A DNA stretch of 64,000 nt from Solimicrobium sp040544425 (GTDB lineage: Bacteria > Pseudomonadota > Gammaproteobacteria > Burkholderiales > Burkholderiaceae_D), in contig JBEONO010000007.1 of assembly GCA_040544425.1 (NCBI GenBank), positions 62,001 to 126,000 on the forward strand, read 5' to 3'. The notes under the pieces were generated by a model. The model saw only the letters and a program-made list of their open reading frames with translations. It ran no database searches and was not told where the DNA came from. The translations under genes were made by a program, and so were the position numbers. Shown piece after piece: positions 24,080-32,933 of this stretch (position 1 is the stretch's first letter; every line of letters starts with the position of its first letter).

Positions 24080-26662
24080 ATGATCGGATCCAGCCTATTT
24101 GTTGTCCCGGGTAACAGCTTTGCATCTGGCTACGGCGGGGTAATTGCGGCCGCCATCTTCCTGGCCGCAGCCTGCGTAAGCGTATTGCTGGCGTTGAAAA
24201 TGCGCGGCCTGATCGCGACGCTCAGACAGAGCGAACAACAATACCAAAAAATTCTCGAAGACCAGACCGATTTGATTTGCCGTTTCCGCAGTGACGACAC
24301 CATCCTGTATGTCAACGATGCCTGTTGCCGCTTCTTTGGCAAATCGCGCGATCAACTGATCGGGCAAACCTGGCGTCCGCTAGTTATGTCGACCTACGCA
24401 GAGCGGGTTAGCGGGCAACTGAATGCCCTCTCGCGTTCCAATCCGATCGTCGTTATTGAGAATCCGCTGGTCGGTGCCAGAGGCGAAATTCGCTGGTACC
24501 AGTTTGCCAACCAGGGTTTTTTTGATGAAGCAGGAAATCTGACTGAAATCCAGTCGGTCGGCCGGGATATTTCCAAACAGAAGGACCTGGAACTGGCGCT
24601 GTCGGCCAATGAACAGGAATTCAGGTCGCTGGCTGAAGCGATGCCCCACATCGTCTGGATCAACCGGCCGGATGGCTGGACCACTTACTTTAATCAACAA
24701 TGGGTTGACTACACCGGTCTGAGTCTGGAGGAAAGCTATGGCGTCGGCTGGAATCGACCATTTCATCCGGACGATCAGCTGCTGGCGTGGGATGCCTGGC
24801 AGCACGCGATCGAATCGAATGGCAGCTATTCCATCGAATGCCGGATACGGCGCTTCGACGGGACTTACCGCTGGTGGCTGGTGCGTGGCGTGCCGATCCT
24901 GGACAAGGCAGGGAAAATCAGTAAATGGTTCGGTACCTGTACCGATATCCAGGAATTCAAGGATATCCAGGCTGAGCTGGAACTGGCCGCTACTGCATTT
25001 AATGCCAATGTGGGCATCGTCGTGACCGACCCGGCTTCGGTGATATTGCGGGTCAACCAGGCGTATTCCGAACAGACTGGCTATGCTGCCGAAGAAATCA
25101 CCGGCAAGACACCGAAAATTTTTCAGTCCGGAAGACATAGCCCGGCTTTTTACCGGGAGATGTGGGACAGCATCGAACAGGACGGGTTCTGGCAGGGTGA
25201 AGTCTGGGACCGCAAAAAAAATGGTTCGATTTATCCCAACCTGCTGACAGTCACGGCGATCAGGAGCGCTGGCGGCACGATCAAAAATTATATCGGTACC
25301 CAGGTCGATATCTCCAATCAAAAGATGGCTGAAGAGAAGATCAGGCGGCTGGCGTTTTTCGATCCGTTGACCAAGCTCCCCAACCGACGCCTGCTCATGG
25401 ATCGTCTGCATCAGGCACTCTCATCCAGCACGCGCAGTGGCAAGGGCGCAGCGCTGATGTTCATTGATCTGGATGACTTCAAGACGCTCAACGATACACT
25501 CGGCCATGCCGTCGGCGACTTACTGCTGGAGCAGGTGGCGGTGCGCCTTGAATGCGCCATGCGTCAATGCGACACCGTAGCCCGGCTGGGTGGGGATGAG
25601 TTCGTGGTCATGCTCGAAGAGCTCAGTGCCAATGAAGTCGAGGCAGCGGTCCAGACTGAGGAGACCAGCAGAAAAATAATCAGCGCTTTGAATGAGCCGT
25701 ACTATCTCACGGGTCACGCCCACCGCAGCACGGCCAGCATCGGTTGTACCGTGTTCTTCGATCACCGGCAAACGGCTCATGAACTGCTCAAGCAAGCCGA
25801 TATCGCGATGTACCAGGCCAAGCGGGATGGGCGCAATCTGGTGCGCTTTTACGACGAGCGCATGCAGCGCGCGATTAATATGCGGGTGTTGCTGGAGAAG
25901 GAAATACGCACGGCGCTGAAACTGGGGCAATTCAGTCTGTATTACCAGTTGCAAAAAGACGAAGGCGGACAGGTGCTCGGCGCTGAAGCCCTGATTCGCT
26001 GGAATCATCCGCAACGCGGCCTGGTCTATCCAGCCGACTTTATTCCGGTCTCCGAAGACAGCGACCTGATTCTGGAAATCGGCAAATGGGTGCTGCAGAC
26101 AGCCTGTCACCAGATCAAGATCTGGCAAGACAATGCCGCCGCGTCCAAACTGACGCTGGCCGTGAACATCAGCCCCAAGCATTTCCGACAGGGCGACTTC
26201 AGTGAGGAATTAAGAACCATCATCAGACAGCACGGCATCGATCCGAATCGTCTGAAGCTGGAGTTGACGGAAAGTATTTTGCTGGACCGGACTGAGGCGA
26301 CCGTATCGACCATGCATGGCTTGAAAAAAAATGGGGTTCAGTTTTCCCTGGACGATTTTGGTACCGGGTATTCGTCCCTGCAATATCTGAAACAGCTCCC
26401 GTTCAATCAATTAAAAATCGCCGAGCCGTTTGTGCGCGATATTGCGTTTGATGATAACGACCGGGCCATAGTCTGCGCCATCATTTCGATGGGCCAAACC
26501 TTAAATCTGGACGTTCTGGCGGAAGGCGTTGAAACTGAGGAGCAGCATCAATTCCTGTTACAGAACGGCTGCAGTCATTTTCAGGGCTTTCTGTTCAGTG
26601 AGCCATTGCCGGTGCACGAATTCGAGGCGCTGCTGGACTCTGGCAACGGCGCAGGCAAGTGA
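24080..26662 (+). CDS. PAS-GGDEF-EAL cyclic-di-GMP signalling protein
   Basis: An ~860-residue protein with two hydrophobic stretches at the N-terminus, three PAS/PAC modules (YQKILEDQTDLICRFRSD; FRSLAEAMPHIVWI; FNANVGIVVTDPASVI), a GGDEF domain (GGDEF at 504-508, RxxD product-inhibition site 495-498) and an EAL domain (EAL from Glu636, DDFGTGYSSL, AEGVE). Both catalytic motifs are intact, so it could be bifunctional. The usual LKID before the FV of the EAL domain is LKIAEP here. The start is uncertain: GTG 24062 or ATG 24080 are the last options before the first PAS; the frame is open to 23852 but that part contains the FNR-type site. Confidence 0.85.
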   Translation: MIGSSLFVVPGNSFASGYGGVIAAAIFLAAACVSVLLALKMRGLIATLRQSEQQYQKILEDQTDLICRFRSDDTILYVNDACCRFFGKSRDQLIGQTWRPLVMSTYAERVSGQLNALSRSNPIVVIENPLVGARGEIRWYQFANQGFFDEAGNLTEIQSVGRDISKQKDLELALSANEQEFRSLAEAMPHIVWINRPDGWTTYFNQQWVDYTGLSLEESYGVGWNRPFHPDDQLLAWDAWQHAIESNGSYSIECRIRRFDGTYRWWLVRGVPILDKAGKISKWFGTCTDIQEFKDIQAELELAATAFNANVGIVVTDPASVILRVNQAYSEQTGYAAEEITGKTPKIFQSGRHSPAFYREMWDSIEQDGFWQGEVWDRKKNGSIYPNLLTVTAIRSAGGTIKNYIGTQVDISNQKMAEEKIRRLAFFDPLTKLPNRRLLMDRLHQALSSSTRSGKGAALMFIDLDDFKTLNDTLGHAVGDLLLEQVAVRLECAMRQCDTVARLGGDEFVVMLEELSANEVEAAVQTEETSRKIISALNEPYYLTGHAHRSTASIGCTVFFDHRQTAHELLKQADIAMYQAKRDGRNLVRFYDERMQRAINMRVLLEKEIRTALKLGQFSLYYQLQKDEGGQVLGAEALIRWNHPQRGLVYPADFIPVSEDSDLILEIGKWVLQTACHQIKIWQDNAAASKLTLAVNISPKHFRQGDFSEELRTIIRQHGIDPNRLKLELTESILLDRTEATVSTMHGLKKNGVQFSLDDFGTGYSSLQYLKQLPFNQLKIAEPFVRDIAFDDNDRAIVCAIISMGQTLNLDVLAEGVETEEQHQFLLQNGCSHFQGFLFSEPLPVHEFEALLDSGNGAGK

Positions 26663-26683
26663 ATTGACCATGTTCGCCGTGCC

Positions 26684-27340
26684 TCATTGGGGAGCGGGAG
26701 GCAGATATTTGAGAAACCATGCCACGGCCAGTTCGGATACCTTCTCCAGTGTTCCCGGCTCTTCAAACAGATGACTGGCACCTGTAATGATTTCCAGCCG
26801 TTTCTTGCAGCTCAACAGAAAATAGGCATGCCGGTTGACATCGATCACGCTGTAATCGTGACCACCAACAATCAGCAGGGTCGGCGCATAAACGCTGCGC
26901 AGCGCGTTATGACTGGCCAGGTCGAGCCGACCGCTGCGCGATACAATTGCCGCAATCCCTTTGCTGTGTGTCGCCGCAACCTGCAGTACGGCGGCCGCAC
27001 CGGTACTGGAGCCAAACAGACCCAAGGGGAGTTTGGCGATGATCCGGGTTTGTTCTATCCAGTGACAAACCGCATTCAAGCGCATGGTCAGCAGTTTGAT
27101 ATTGAAACGGGTCGGGTCGGTATGGTTTTCCGATTTGGTCAGCAGATCGAGCAGCAGGGTGGCGATCCGGGCCTGATGCAGTTGTTCGGCGATGTAGTTA
27201 TTTCGCGAGCTCATGCGATTGCTGCCGCTACCATGGGCGAAGGCCACTATCCCGATCGGGTTCTCAGGTAATTCCAGCGCAGCTTCCAGAAATACCGTAT
27301 CCGACTTGATACTGATGAGTTCCTTGTAAGGCGCGTTCAT
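26684..27340 (-). CDS. Alpha/beta hydrolase (dienelactone-hydrolase-like)
   Basis: A 218-residue serine hydrolase. Oxyanion strand VAFAHGSGSNRMSSRNNYIA, nucleophile elbow GSSTGAAA, acid GGHDYSVID and histidine GASHLFEEPG are all visible. In many bacteria this hydrolase is fused to the phosphoribosyltransferase that here precedes it by 14 bases as a separate gene; the mycobacterial Rv0571c fusion belongs to the DosR dormancy regulon (recollection). The substrate is unknown. Confidence 0.88.
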   Translation of the reverse strand: MNAPYKELISIKSDTVFLEAALELPENPIGIVAFAHGSGSNRMSSRNNYIAEQLHQARIATLLLDLLTKSENHTDPTRFNIKLLTMRLNAVCHWIEQTRIIAKLPLGLFGSSTGAAAVLQVAATHSKGIAAIVSRSGRLDLASHNALRSVYAPTLLIVGGHDYSVIDVNRHAYFLLSCKKRLEIITGASHLFEEPGTLEKVSELAVAWFLKYLPPAPQ

Positions 27341-27354
27341 GCTGCTTCCTTTAT

Positions 27355-28092
27355 TTATAGCATATAACCAGTATTGCCAGATCGTGCAGACTGTGTAAAC
27401 ACCTGATCTCTGGCATCCGGCATATACCTTGAATTGGCTTCAAAACACCGGGCCGCTTCCTTGAGCAGGCGAACCGCTTCGTCATCGCTCACCTGGTGAA
27501 ATTCCTGATACCACAAACTGACCGCGTTAAATTCTTCCGGACTGGACAGACATACCAACTCGTCTGCAGACTGCTCAATGAGCTGCAATGATTCGCGTGC
27601 ACCCACCGGTACTGCAACGACGATACGTTTGGGTCTGGTTCTGCGCAGGCCCTGAATGGCGGCCAGCATTGTCAGGCCGGTTGCCAGACCATCGTCAACC
27701 AGAATGATAATTTTTCCATCCAGTCTCTCGCGCGGCCGATCATCGTAGAGTTTTTCGCGCTGCGCCAGTTCAAACAATTTCGATCGGATCAATTCTTCGA
27801 TCGTCTCGTCTGAGATATGCAATTGTTGCGCGAGGCCGGACTGCACCACGCGCTGTCCGCCTGAGGTAACCGCAGCGAAGGCGAATTCTTCATGACCAGG
27901 AACGCCGATTTTTTTCACCATGAACACATCAAGCGGCAGGTTCAATGTTTGCGCGATACTGAAGCCCACCGGCACACCGCCGCGAGGCAGAGCCAGCACC
28001 ACGGAATCGGTGCGCTCGGTATATTTGCGCAGCTGTTGTGCCAGCAATGCACCAGCATGGAATCGATTTTTGAATCGCAGTTCTTCTTTCAT
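27355..28092 (-). CDS. Phosphoribosyltransferase family protein
   Basis: A 245-residue type I phosphoribosyltransferase. The PRPP-binding motif is IIILVDDGLATGLTM; the N-terminal VVLALPRGGVPVG and a flexible loop (KKIGVPGHEEFAFAAV) fit the ComF/Rv0571c-like subgroup. The base substrate is not predictable. It forms a two-gene operon with the alpha/beta hydrolase. An FNR-type site lies 139 bases upstream, in the gap shared with the DUF1540 gene. Confidence 0.9.
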   Translation of the reverse strand: MKEELRFKNRFHAGALLAQQLRKYTERTDSVVLALPRGGVPVGFSIAQTLNLPLDVFMVKKIGVPGHEEFAFAAVTSGGQRVVQSGLAQQLHISDETIEELIRSKLFELAQREKLYDDRPRERLDGKIIILVDDGLATGLTMLAAIQGLRRTRPKRIVVAVPVGARESLQLIEQSADELVCLSSPEEFNAVSLWYQEFHQVSDDEAVRLLKEAARCFEANSRYMPDARDQVFTQSARSGNTGYML

Positions 28093-28231
28093 GATTGCCT
28101 CGCTGATCAGGTGGACGGAGGTTTATCATAAAGTCTGCAAGTTCGCCTGATTTTGATTTCAAATAAAAATCTGCACAATTGCGGATTCACGCGCACAGGG
28201 CAATCGCACCGCAAGAAAATGCCCGGCACAT

Positions 28232-28245
28232 TTGATCACCGTCAA
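28232..28245. promoter_or_regulatory. FNR-type site (one mismatch)
   Basis: TTGATCACCGTCAA: left arm perfect, right arm GTCAA instead of ATCAA. It is 67 bases before the DUF1540 start and 139 before the phosphoribosyltransferase start, in a divergent gap. Confidence 0.6.
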
Positions 28246-28312
28246 ACAGGTGTTGCACTGCATTGCTAGCATAGTTATGGACCTGCAGAGCAAATTTGAA
28301 TTGGAGCCAGCA

Positions 28313-28624
28313 ATGAAAACATTCATGATTCCCATGCCCGTCGTTGCTTCCTGTTTAATTGAGGAGTGCGCCTATAACTCTTACAGTCATTGTCATGCCA
28401 GGGCAATTACGATTGGCGACAGTAATGATGCTTTGTGCGACACCTATTTCGGTCTGGTCAATAAAGGCGCGATTCATGCCAAGCCGCAATCGGCAGCGAC
28501 CGGGGTCGGTGCGTGCAAAGTTCAGTCGTGTCGGCATAACGTGGATTATGAATGCGTGGCTGAAGAGATCTCGGTGGGCGATAACGGCTCGCAGATTGCC
28601 TGCCTGGCATATCGGCGACAGTGA
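28313..28624 (+). CDS. DUF1540-type cysteine-rich protein
   Basis: A 103-residue protein with two copies of a Cys-rich unit: SCLIEECAYNSYSHCHARAI with IGD and CDTYF, then GACKVQSCRHNVDYECVAEE with ISVGDN and IACLAY. This matches the DUF1540 pattern (C-x4-C-x-N-x5-C-x-A-x2-I-V) and suggests metal or redox binding. ATG 28313 has GGAG 8 bases upstream; the open frame before it contains the FNR-type site and is non-coding. Function unknown. Confidence 0.82.
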   Translation: MKTFMIPMPVVASCLIEECAYNSYSHCHARAITIGDSNDALCDTYFGLVNKGAIHAKPQSAATGVGACKVQSCRHNVDYECVAEEISVGDNGSQIACLAYRRQ

Positions 28625-28813
28625 CAGCGCAAGTGTGCAGGTTTATGCGTCATTCCAGCCGGATGAGGCGTCTGATTAGTTCCCATTTTTGAAACCCGTC
28701 AAGCCCGCGGCCATTGCGCTGCGCCACTCGCCAAATAAATTTGGTGTAGACTGACTCGTTATTTTTTCCGCCAGTTTGCTGCCCACTGCCAGCATTCCAA
28801 CCAGAGAGAATCC

Positions 28814-29338
28814 ATGCTAAAAAAAATTCTTGCATTCATATTGATATCCAGTGTGACGCCGCTGATTTGGGCTGATGTGTCAGTCGAGGCCGGTGCCGGC
28901 AGCCAGGTGGCGATTTATAAGCTGGCGCTGCAGAAAAATTGGGAAAATGATTACACCTATTTGCGCGAACATCATATTCACGGCTATTGGGAGCTGAATG
29001 TGGCCGAAATCGAAGCCAGAAAATTTGACAACATTCCCGGCCGCCGCCAATACGTGACTGACTTTGGCGTGACCCCCGTGTTGCGTTGGCAGGAAGTGGA
29101 TCAACACGGATGGTTTGCCGAAATCGGTGTCGGTGCCCATTATTTCAGTAAAAAATATGACAATGACCGACGCGCATTTTCAACCAATTTCCAGTTTGGT
29201 GACCATGCCGGAATCGGCTACCAGTTCAATGACCACTTTGAAGTGACAGTCAAGTTCCAACATTATTCGAATGCCGACATCAAGAAGCCCAATCCCGGCG
29301 TCAATGTCGGCATGCTCAAGCTCGCCTATGCGTTCTGA
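28814..29338 (+). CDS. pagL: Lipid A 3-O-deacylase
   Basis: A 174-residue outer-membrane enzyme. A signal peptide (MLKKILAFILISSVTPLIWA) is followed by amphipathic strands of an eight-stranded barrel and a terminal aromatic residue (LAYAF). The catalytic His-Ser pair is in KFQHYSNADI, the PagL signature. PagL removes the 3-O acyl chain of lipid A at the cell surface (family knowledge). A weak FNR-like element (TTGAAACCCGTCAA, 28689-28702) lies upstream; it has two mismatches and is not claimed. Confidence 0.9.
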   Translation: MLKKILAFILISSVTPLIWADVSVEAGAGSQVAIYKLALQKNWENDYTYLREHHIHGYWELNVAEIEARKFDNIPGRRQYVTDFGVTPVLRWQEVDQHGWFAEIGVGAHYFSKKYDNDRRAFSTNFQFGDHAGIGYQFNDHFEVTVKFQHYSNADIKKPNPGVNVGMLKLAYAF

Positions 29339-29368
29339 TGGTTGCCGGGTCGATTTGAAATCTGCCCG

Positions 29369-30025
29369 TCAACCATGCTCGACCACAATATTGTTATGAA
29401 CCTGTGTAATACCCGGCGCTGACCAGGTTGCCGCTTCAGCCTGTTCTTTTTCCACCCAAGAACGTACGTGCCCGTTCAGTGTAACGACATCACCGGCAAG
29501 ACCAATCGTAATATTGCGTGCATCAATCTGCGCATTGCGTACCAGAGCACTTTGGATTTTTGATTTCAATTCGCCAACCCGGGCCGCGGGCTTGACGTGA
29601 ATCGCGTTGGTGATGCCCCGAATTCCCACCATTGTCCTTAATGCTGCCTCAGCGGCGTCGCGCTGGAACTTCCACTCCACCGTTCCATCCAGCGTGACCC
29701 AGGCATTGGCGACCGTTAACTGCACCGTATTTGGCGGCACCAGTACATTCAGTTTCAGCAGATTGATGGCCGATTCGGCGATATCCAGATCCGCGCGCAG
29801 TGCCGAGCCGGCAAGTTTCAAATCCAGTTCGTCGACCACCGCTTTTACCTTCGCCACATTTTTGGCAATACGCTCACATTTCTTTTTTTCGAAGTAACTT
29901 GCCACATAGCCGGAGAGGGTAACGATACCGCCCTTGGCATTGACGCCGACGTGGGTCGCATCCACGCACGGATCCCAAACAAGTGCGTCCATGACTTTTT
30001 CCTGCAGATCAATATCGAGATTCAT
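29369..30025 (-). CDS. Triple BON-domain protein (copy 1)
   Basis: A 218-residue protein with three BON domains (about residues 5-70, 75-140, 150-215), each with the IVTLSGYV/WVTLDGTV/VVTLNGHV glycine strand. No signal peptide is present, unlike OsmY, so it should be cytoplasmic. ATG 30025 has AGGAG upstream. It is clearly paralogous to the gene at 37745-38398, with shared blocks such as VKAVVDEL and RSWVEKEQAEAA. BON domains are thought to bind membranes or phospholipids. A FNR-type site lies 66 bases upstream. Confidence 0.88.
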   Translation of the reverse strand: MNLDIDLQEKVMDALVWDPCVDATHVGVNAKGGIVTLSGYVASYFEKKKCERIAKNVAKVKAVVDELDLKLAGSALRADLDIAESAINLLKLNVLVPPNTVQLTVANAWVTLDGTVEWKFQRDAAEAALRTMVGIRGITNAIHVKPAARVGELKSKIQSALVRNAQIDARNITIGLAGDVVTLNGHVRSWVEKEQAEAATWSAPGITQVHNNIVVEHG

Positions 30026-30091
30026 AGTCTTTCTCCTGTTCGAATAACGCATCTCTGGAAATGCATCCTGCTGACGCAGCCCTGACCCTGT

Positions 30092-30105
30092 TTGACCGCA
30101 ATCAA
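30092..30105. promoter_or_regulatory. FNR-type site (one mismatch)
   Basis: TTGACCGCAATCAA, right arm perfect. It lies 66 bases upstream of BON copy 1 on the minus strand and just after the stop of the nitroreductase gene. Confidence 0.6.
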
Positions 30106-30124
30106 ACCGTAGTGCCAGAACCTG

Positions 30125-30685
30125 CTAACCAAGCCACTGAATAACCGGCTTGTTGCGTTCTACCGGTGCCGGGAAGGAATTGGTATGGCCCACGATAATC
30201 GGCGCGATCGGAATCCATGTTTCGGGAATTTTGATCAGTGCTTTGCCAGTTGGTGTATTGAGATAGCTTTGCGCAAAGCCGATCCAGCACGAGCCGAGGT
30301 CCTTATTGAAGGCGCTCAACATCAAATTTTCTGCTGCCAGCGAGCAGTCCTCCACAATCCACGGACCTTCTTCCACCGCAGAAATGACAATCAGCGCCGG
30401 GGCGTGGTAAAAAATGTGGAATTTGGGATCTTCAAGATGGGTCAGGAATTGTTCGGCATGACGATTGCCCTGCATGGTCGAAATCATATGCAGTTTCGCT
30501 TCGCTTGAGATCCTGTCCAGTACTGCCTGATCGCGAATCACTGTAAACGCCCAGGGTTGCTGATTGACGGCACTCGGTGCCATGACTGCACAATCGATCA
30601 GGTAACGCAGCAAATCCTGATCAATCGGCTCGCTGGTATAGTCGCGCACGGCGCGACGACCGGACAGCGCTTTATCGAAATTCAT
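30125..30685 (-). CDS. Nitroreductase family protein
   Basis: A 186-residue FMN-dependent nitroreductase-fold enzyme. It starts with the FMN-phosphate segment ALSGRRAVRDYTSEPI, followed by APSAVNQQPWAFTVI and the C-terminal LGSCWIGFAQ. Relatives use NAD(P)H to reduce nitro compounds or quinones; the Acg-type relatives of the mycobacterial DosR regulon are thought to store flavin (recollection). It lies 44 bases downstream of the zinc alcohol dehydrogenase and is probably in that operon. Confidence 0.92.
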   Translation of the reverse strand: MNFDKALSGRRAVRDYTSEPIDQDLLRYLIDCAVMAPSAVNQQPWAFTVIRDQAVLDRISSEAKLHMISTMQGNRHAEQFLTHLEDPKFHIFYHAPALIVISAVEEGPWIVEDCSLAAENLMLSAFNKDLGSCWIGFAQSYLNTPTGKALIKIPETWIPIAPIIVGHTNSFPAPVERNKPVIQWLG

Positions 30686-30729
30686 TTTGTATTCCTTTCC
30701 TGATTATTGAAGGCTGAGTTAAAACGCTG

Positions 30730-31773
30730 TCAGTTATTACAGGTTTCCGGTATCAATACCGCGGCGCCGTCAAAAGCACCGAGCCGCAAATCTTCTAACG
30801 CGGAATTGGCATTCTTTAACGCATAGCGAACTACATTGACGTGGATGGGTATCTTTTTCAACAGGTCGAAAAACCCGATCCCGTCTGCACGCGTGAGATT
30901 GGCGACCGAACGCACCGTGCGCTCACCCCACAACAGCGAATACGGAAATTGCGGAATGTCGCTCATATGGATGCCCGCACACACCACGGTCGCGCCTTTG
31001 CGGGTTGCAGAGAGCGCCAGCGGGACCAGTTCTCCGGCAGAGGCAAAGATAATCGCCGCGTCGAGCCTGGCCGGTGGCAGCCGGTCGGAATCGCCCGCCC
31101 AGGTCACACCCAGGGCGCGCGCGAAATGTTGTGTACGCAAATCGCCGGGGCGCGTGAAGGCATACACCTGCTTATCCTGATGCAGCGCGATCTGCGCCAC
31201 GATGTGCGCCGCAGCACCAAAGCCGTACAGGCCGAGCCGCCGTGCACCGCTTGTCATCGCATAGGCGCGATAGCCGATCAGCCCGGCACAAAGCAGCGGC
31301 GCGGCATGGGCGTCGTCGTATTGATCGGGAATCAGGAAACAGAAGTTCGCATCAGCGGCAACATATTCGGCATAACCGCCATCGCGGTCATAGCCGGTGA
31401 AACGCGGCTGGTCACACAGGTTCTCGCGTCCTTCAAGGCAGTATTCGCATCGCCCACAGGCGCGCGACAGCCAGGGCACGCCAACCCGATCCTTGTACGA
31501 AAACTGCGTCACCTGACTGCCGACGTTGACCACTTCGCCGACCACCTCATGGCCCAGGATCAGCGGCGCCCGATGCATGGGCAGGTCACCGTCGAGGATA
31601 TGCAAATCGGTGCGACAGACACCGCAGGCTTTCACGCGAATCAGGATCTGATCTTCGTTGACCGGGGGGACAGGGATGCGCTCTACCCGGAGCGGCTCTC
31701 CCTGATGATGTAAGGTCAGAGCGGTCATTTTGCCATCGAAGACCAATCTGGATTGTTCATTGCTGGTTGACAT
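30730..31773 (-). CDS. Zinc-dependent alcohol dehydrogenase
   Basis: A 347-residue medium-chain dehydrogenase. Catalytic zinc ligands are in CGVCRTDLH and GHEVVG; the structural zinc site is CGRCEYCLEGRENLC; the nucleotide fold has LYGFGAAAHIV. It resembles AdhP/AdhA-type enzymes oxidising short primary alcohols or reducing aldehydes. ATG 31773 is taken as start; the open frame further upstream runs through a perfect FNR-type site. It may lead an operon with the nitroreductase. Confidence 0.92.
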   Translation of the reverse strand: MSTSNEQSRLVFDGKMTALTLHHQGEPLRVERIPVPPVNEDQILIRVKACGVCRTDLHILDGDLPMHRAPLILGHEVVGEVVNVGSQVTQFSYKDRVGVPWLSRACGRCEYCLEGRENLCDQPRFTGYDRDGGYAEYVAADANFCFLIPDQYDDAHAAPLLCAGLIGYRAYAMTSGARRLGLYGFGAAAHIVAQIALHQDKQVYAFTRPGDLRTQHFARALGVTWAGDSDRLPPARLDAAIIFASAGELVPLALSATRKGATVVCAGIHMSDIPQFPYSLLWGERTVRSVANLTRADGIGFFDLLKKIPIHVNVVRYALKNANSALEDLRLGAFDGAAVLIPETCNN

Positions 31774-31834
31774 GCGCTTGCTTTCGAAACTGGGTTCACA
31801 GCGTCGATAGTACGGTTCGCCGTTGCCCGGAAAA

Positions 31835-31848
31835 TTGATCCTGATCAA
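31835..31848. promoter_or_regulatory. FNR-type site, perfect palindrome
   Basis: TTGATCCTGATCAA fits TTGAT-N4-ATCAA exactly. It lies 61 bases from the alcohol dehydrogenase start (minus) and 51 from the DksA-like start (plus), suitable for control of both divergent genes. Confidence 0.75.
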
Positions 31849-31899
31849 AGTAAACCGGCATAAACGCAGTAGTATGCAAACTGACTTCAGGAGACAACT

Positions 31900-32295
31900 G
31901 TGACCGCATCAACTCAACACAAATTGAACGAGAATGAAATTCAACTGCGTATTTTGTACGATCAGGTGCGCGAAGATATTGTCGGTCAGTTGCATAAGGC
32001 CGACGACCCCGCGACGCTGACCCTGGCAAACCATATTCTGGATGGGGGGGATTGGACTGAGGCGGATGTGTTGAATGATACCGATATCGAATTGCTGCAT
32101 CAGAAAATCAATCGCCTGAGAGACATCGAACTGGCCCTGAAGCAGATTGCAGCGGGCACCTATGGTATCTGCAGCAGCTGCGGCAAGCACATTCCAGCCG
32201 AACGGATGCAGGCGCTGATCACCACGCAACATTGTCTGGCCTGTCAAAGTGAAATCGAAAAACAGACCGGTCTGCGTCACGACCGCAAGCTCTAG
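31900..32295 (+). CDS. TraR/DksA-family zinc-finger protein
   Basis: A 131-residue DksA-type protein with a C4 zinc finger near the end (ICSSCG, then HCLACQ) and an N-terminal coiled coil. The start is GTG 31900 with AGGAGA 6 bases upstream. DksA binds RNA polymerase through the secondary channel with ppGpp; the coiled-coil tip here (DGGDWTEADVLNDTD) is acidic. It converges on and overlaps the response-regulator gene by 4 bases. Confidence 0.9.
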   Translation: MTASTQHKLNENEIQLRILYDQVREDIVGQLHKADDPATLTLANHILDGGDWTEADVLNDTDIELLHQKINRLRDIELALKQIAAGTYGICSSCGKHIPAERMQALITTQHCLACQSEIEKQTGLRHDRKL

Positions 32296-32933
32296 AACGT
32301 CAGATTATTATCGGCAGCGTAACGCGCCAGTTGCACATTGTTTTTCAATCCGGTTTTTTCCAGGATACGTGAGCGATAGGTGGTGATCGTGCTGGCGCTC
32401 AGGTTCAGGGCTGTAGCGATCGCCGTGAGTGGTTCACCTTTGGCCAGCAGACACAGCACTTCCAATTCGCGATTGGTCAGCAAGTCGTGCTGTGGATTTT
32501 TCTCGCCGCAAAAGATACCCGCCAATCTGTCCGACATCGTTGTACTGACAAACTTTCCCCCGGAGGCGACTTTGGTAATGGCGTGGACGATGGTCTGGAT
32601 ATCACTGTTCTTCGACAAGAAACCCGCCGCGCCCAGCTTGAACGCCCGGACACCGTAAATCGATTCTTCATACATGCTGAAAATCAGAATCGCCATCTTG
32701 GGTTGTTCGGCGAGGATGCGTTTCAATAATTCCAGGCCCGGCTTGTCAGGCAGGCCGAGGTCCAGCAACGCCACGTCAAATTTTTGGTGCCGTACCAGCT
32801 CGATGGCAGCCTTTGCCGTGCCGGCTTCGCCGGTGACCTCAATTTCGGGCACTGATTCCAGCATCAGGCGAATACCGTTGCGGACGATTTCGTGGTCATC
32901 CACGATCAGCAATGAAATCTTTTTTTCAGTCAT
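32292..32933 (-). CDS. LuxR-type (NarL/FixJ) response regulator
   Basis: A 213-residue regulator. The receiver domain has DDHE near residue 12, phosphoacceptor Asp in VALLDLGLP, Thr/Ser pocket and Lys in FLSKNSD. The output domain is a LuxR helix-turn-helix (TNRELEVLCLLAKGEPLTAI, LNLSASTITTYRSRI). Its start overlaps the kinase stop by 8 bases, so the two are coupled. This is the DevR/NarL architecture. The kinase and this gene form the two-component pair of the stress island. Confidence 0.93.
   Translation of the reverse strand: MTEKKISLLIVDDHEIVRNGIRLMLESVPEIEVTGEAGTAKAAIELVRHQKFDVALLDLGLPDKPGLELLKRILAEQPKMAILIFSMYEESIYGVRAFKLGAAGFLSKNSDIQTIVHAITKVASGGKFVSTTMSDRLAGIFCGEKNPQHDLLTNRELEVLCLLAKGEPLTAIATALNLSASTITTYRSRILEKTGLKNNVQLARYAADNNLTF

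Noticed and set aside
28232..28312. N-terminal extension of the DUF1540 protein
   Set aside because: The open frame would start within the FNR-type site, while ATG 28313 has a proper ribosome binding site and the family begins there.
28689..28702. TTGAAACCCGTCAA upstream of pagL as an FNR-type site
   Set aside because: Two of ten arm bases differ from the consensus; not strong enough to list beside the others.
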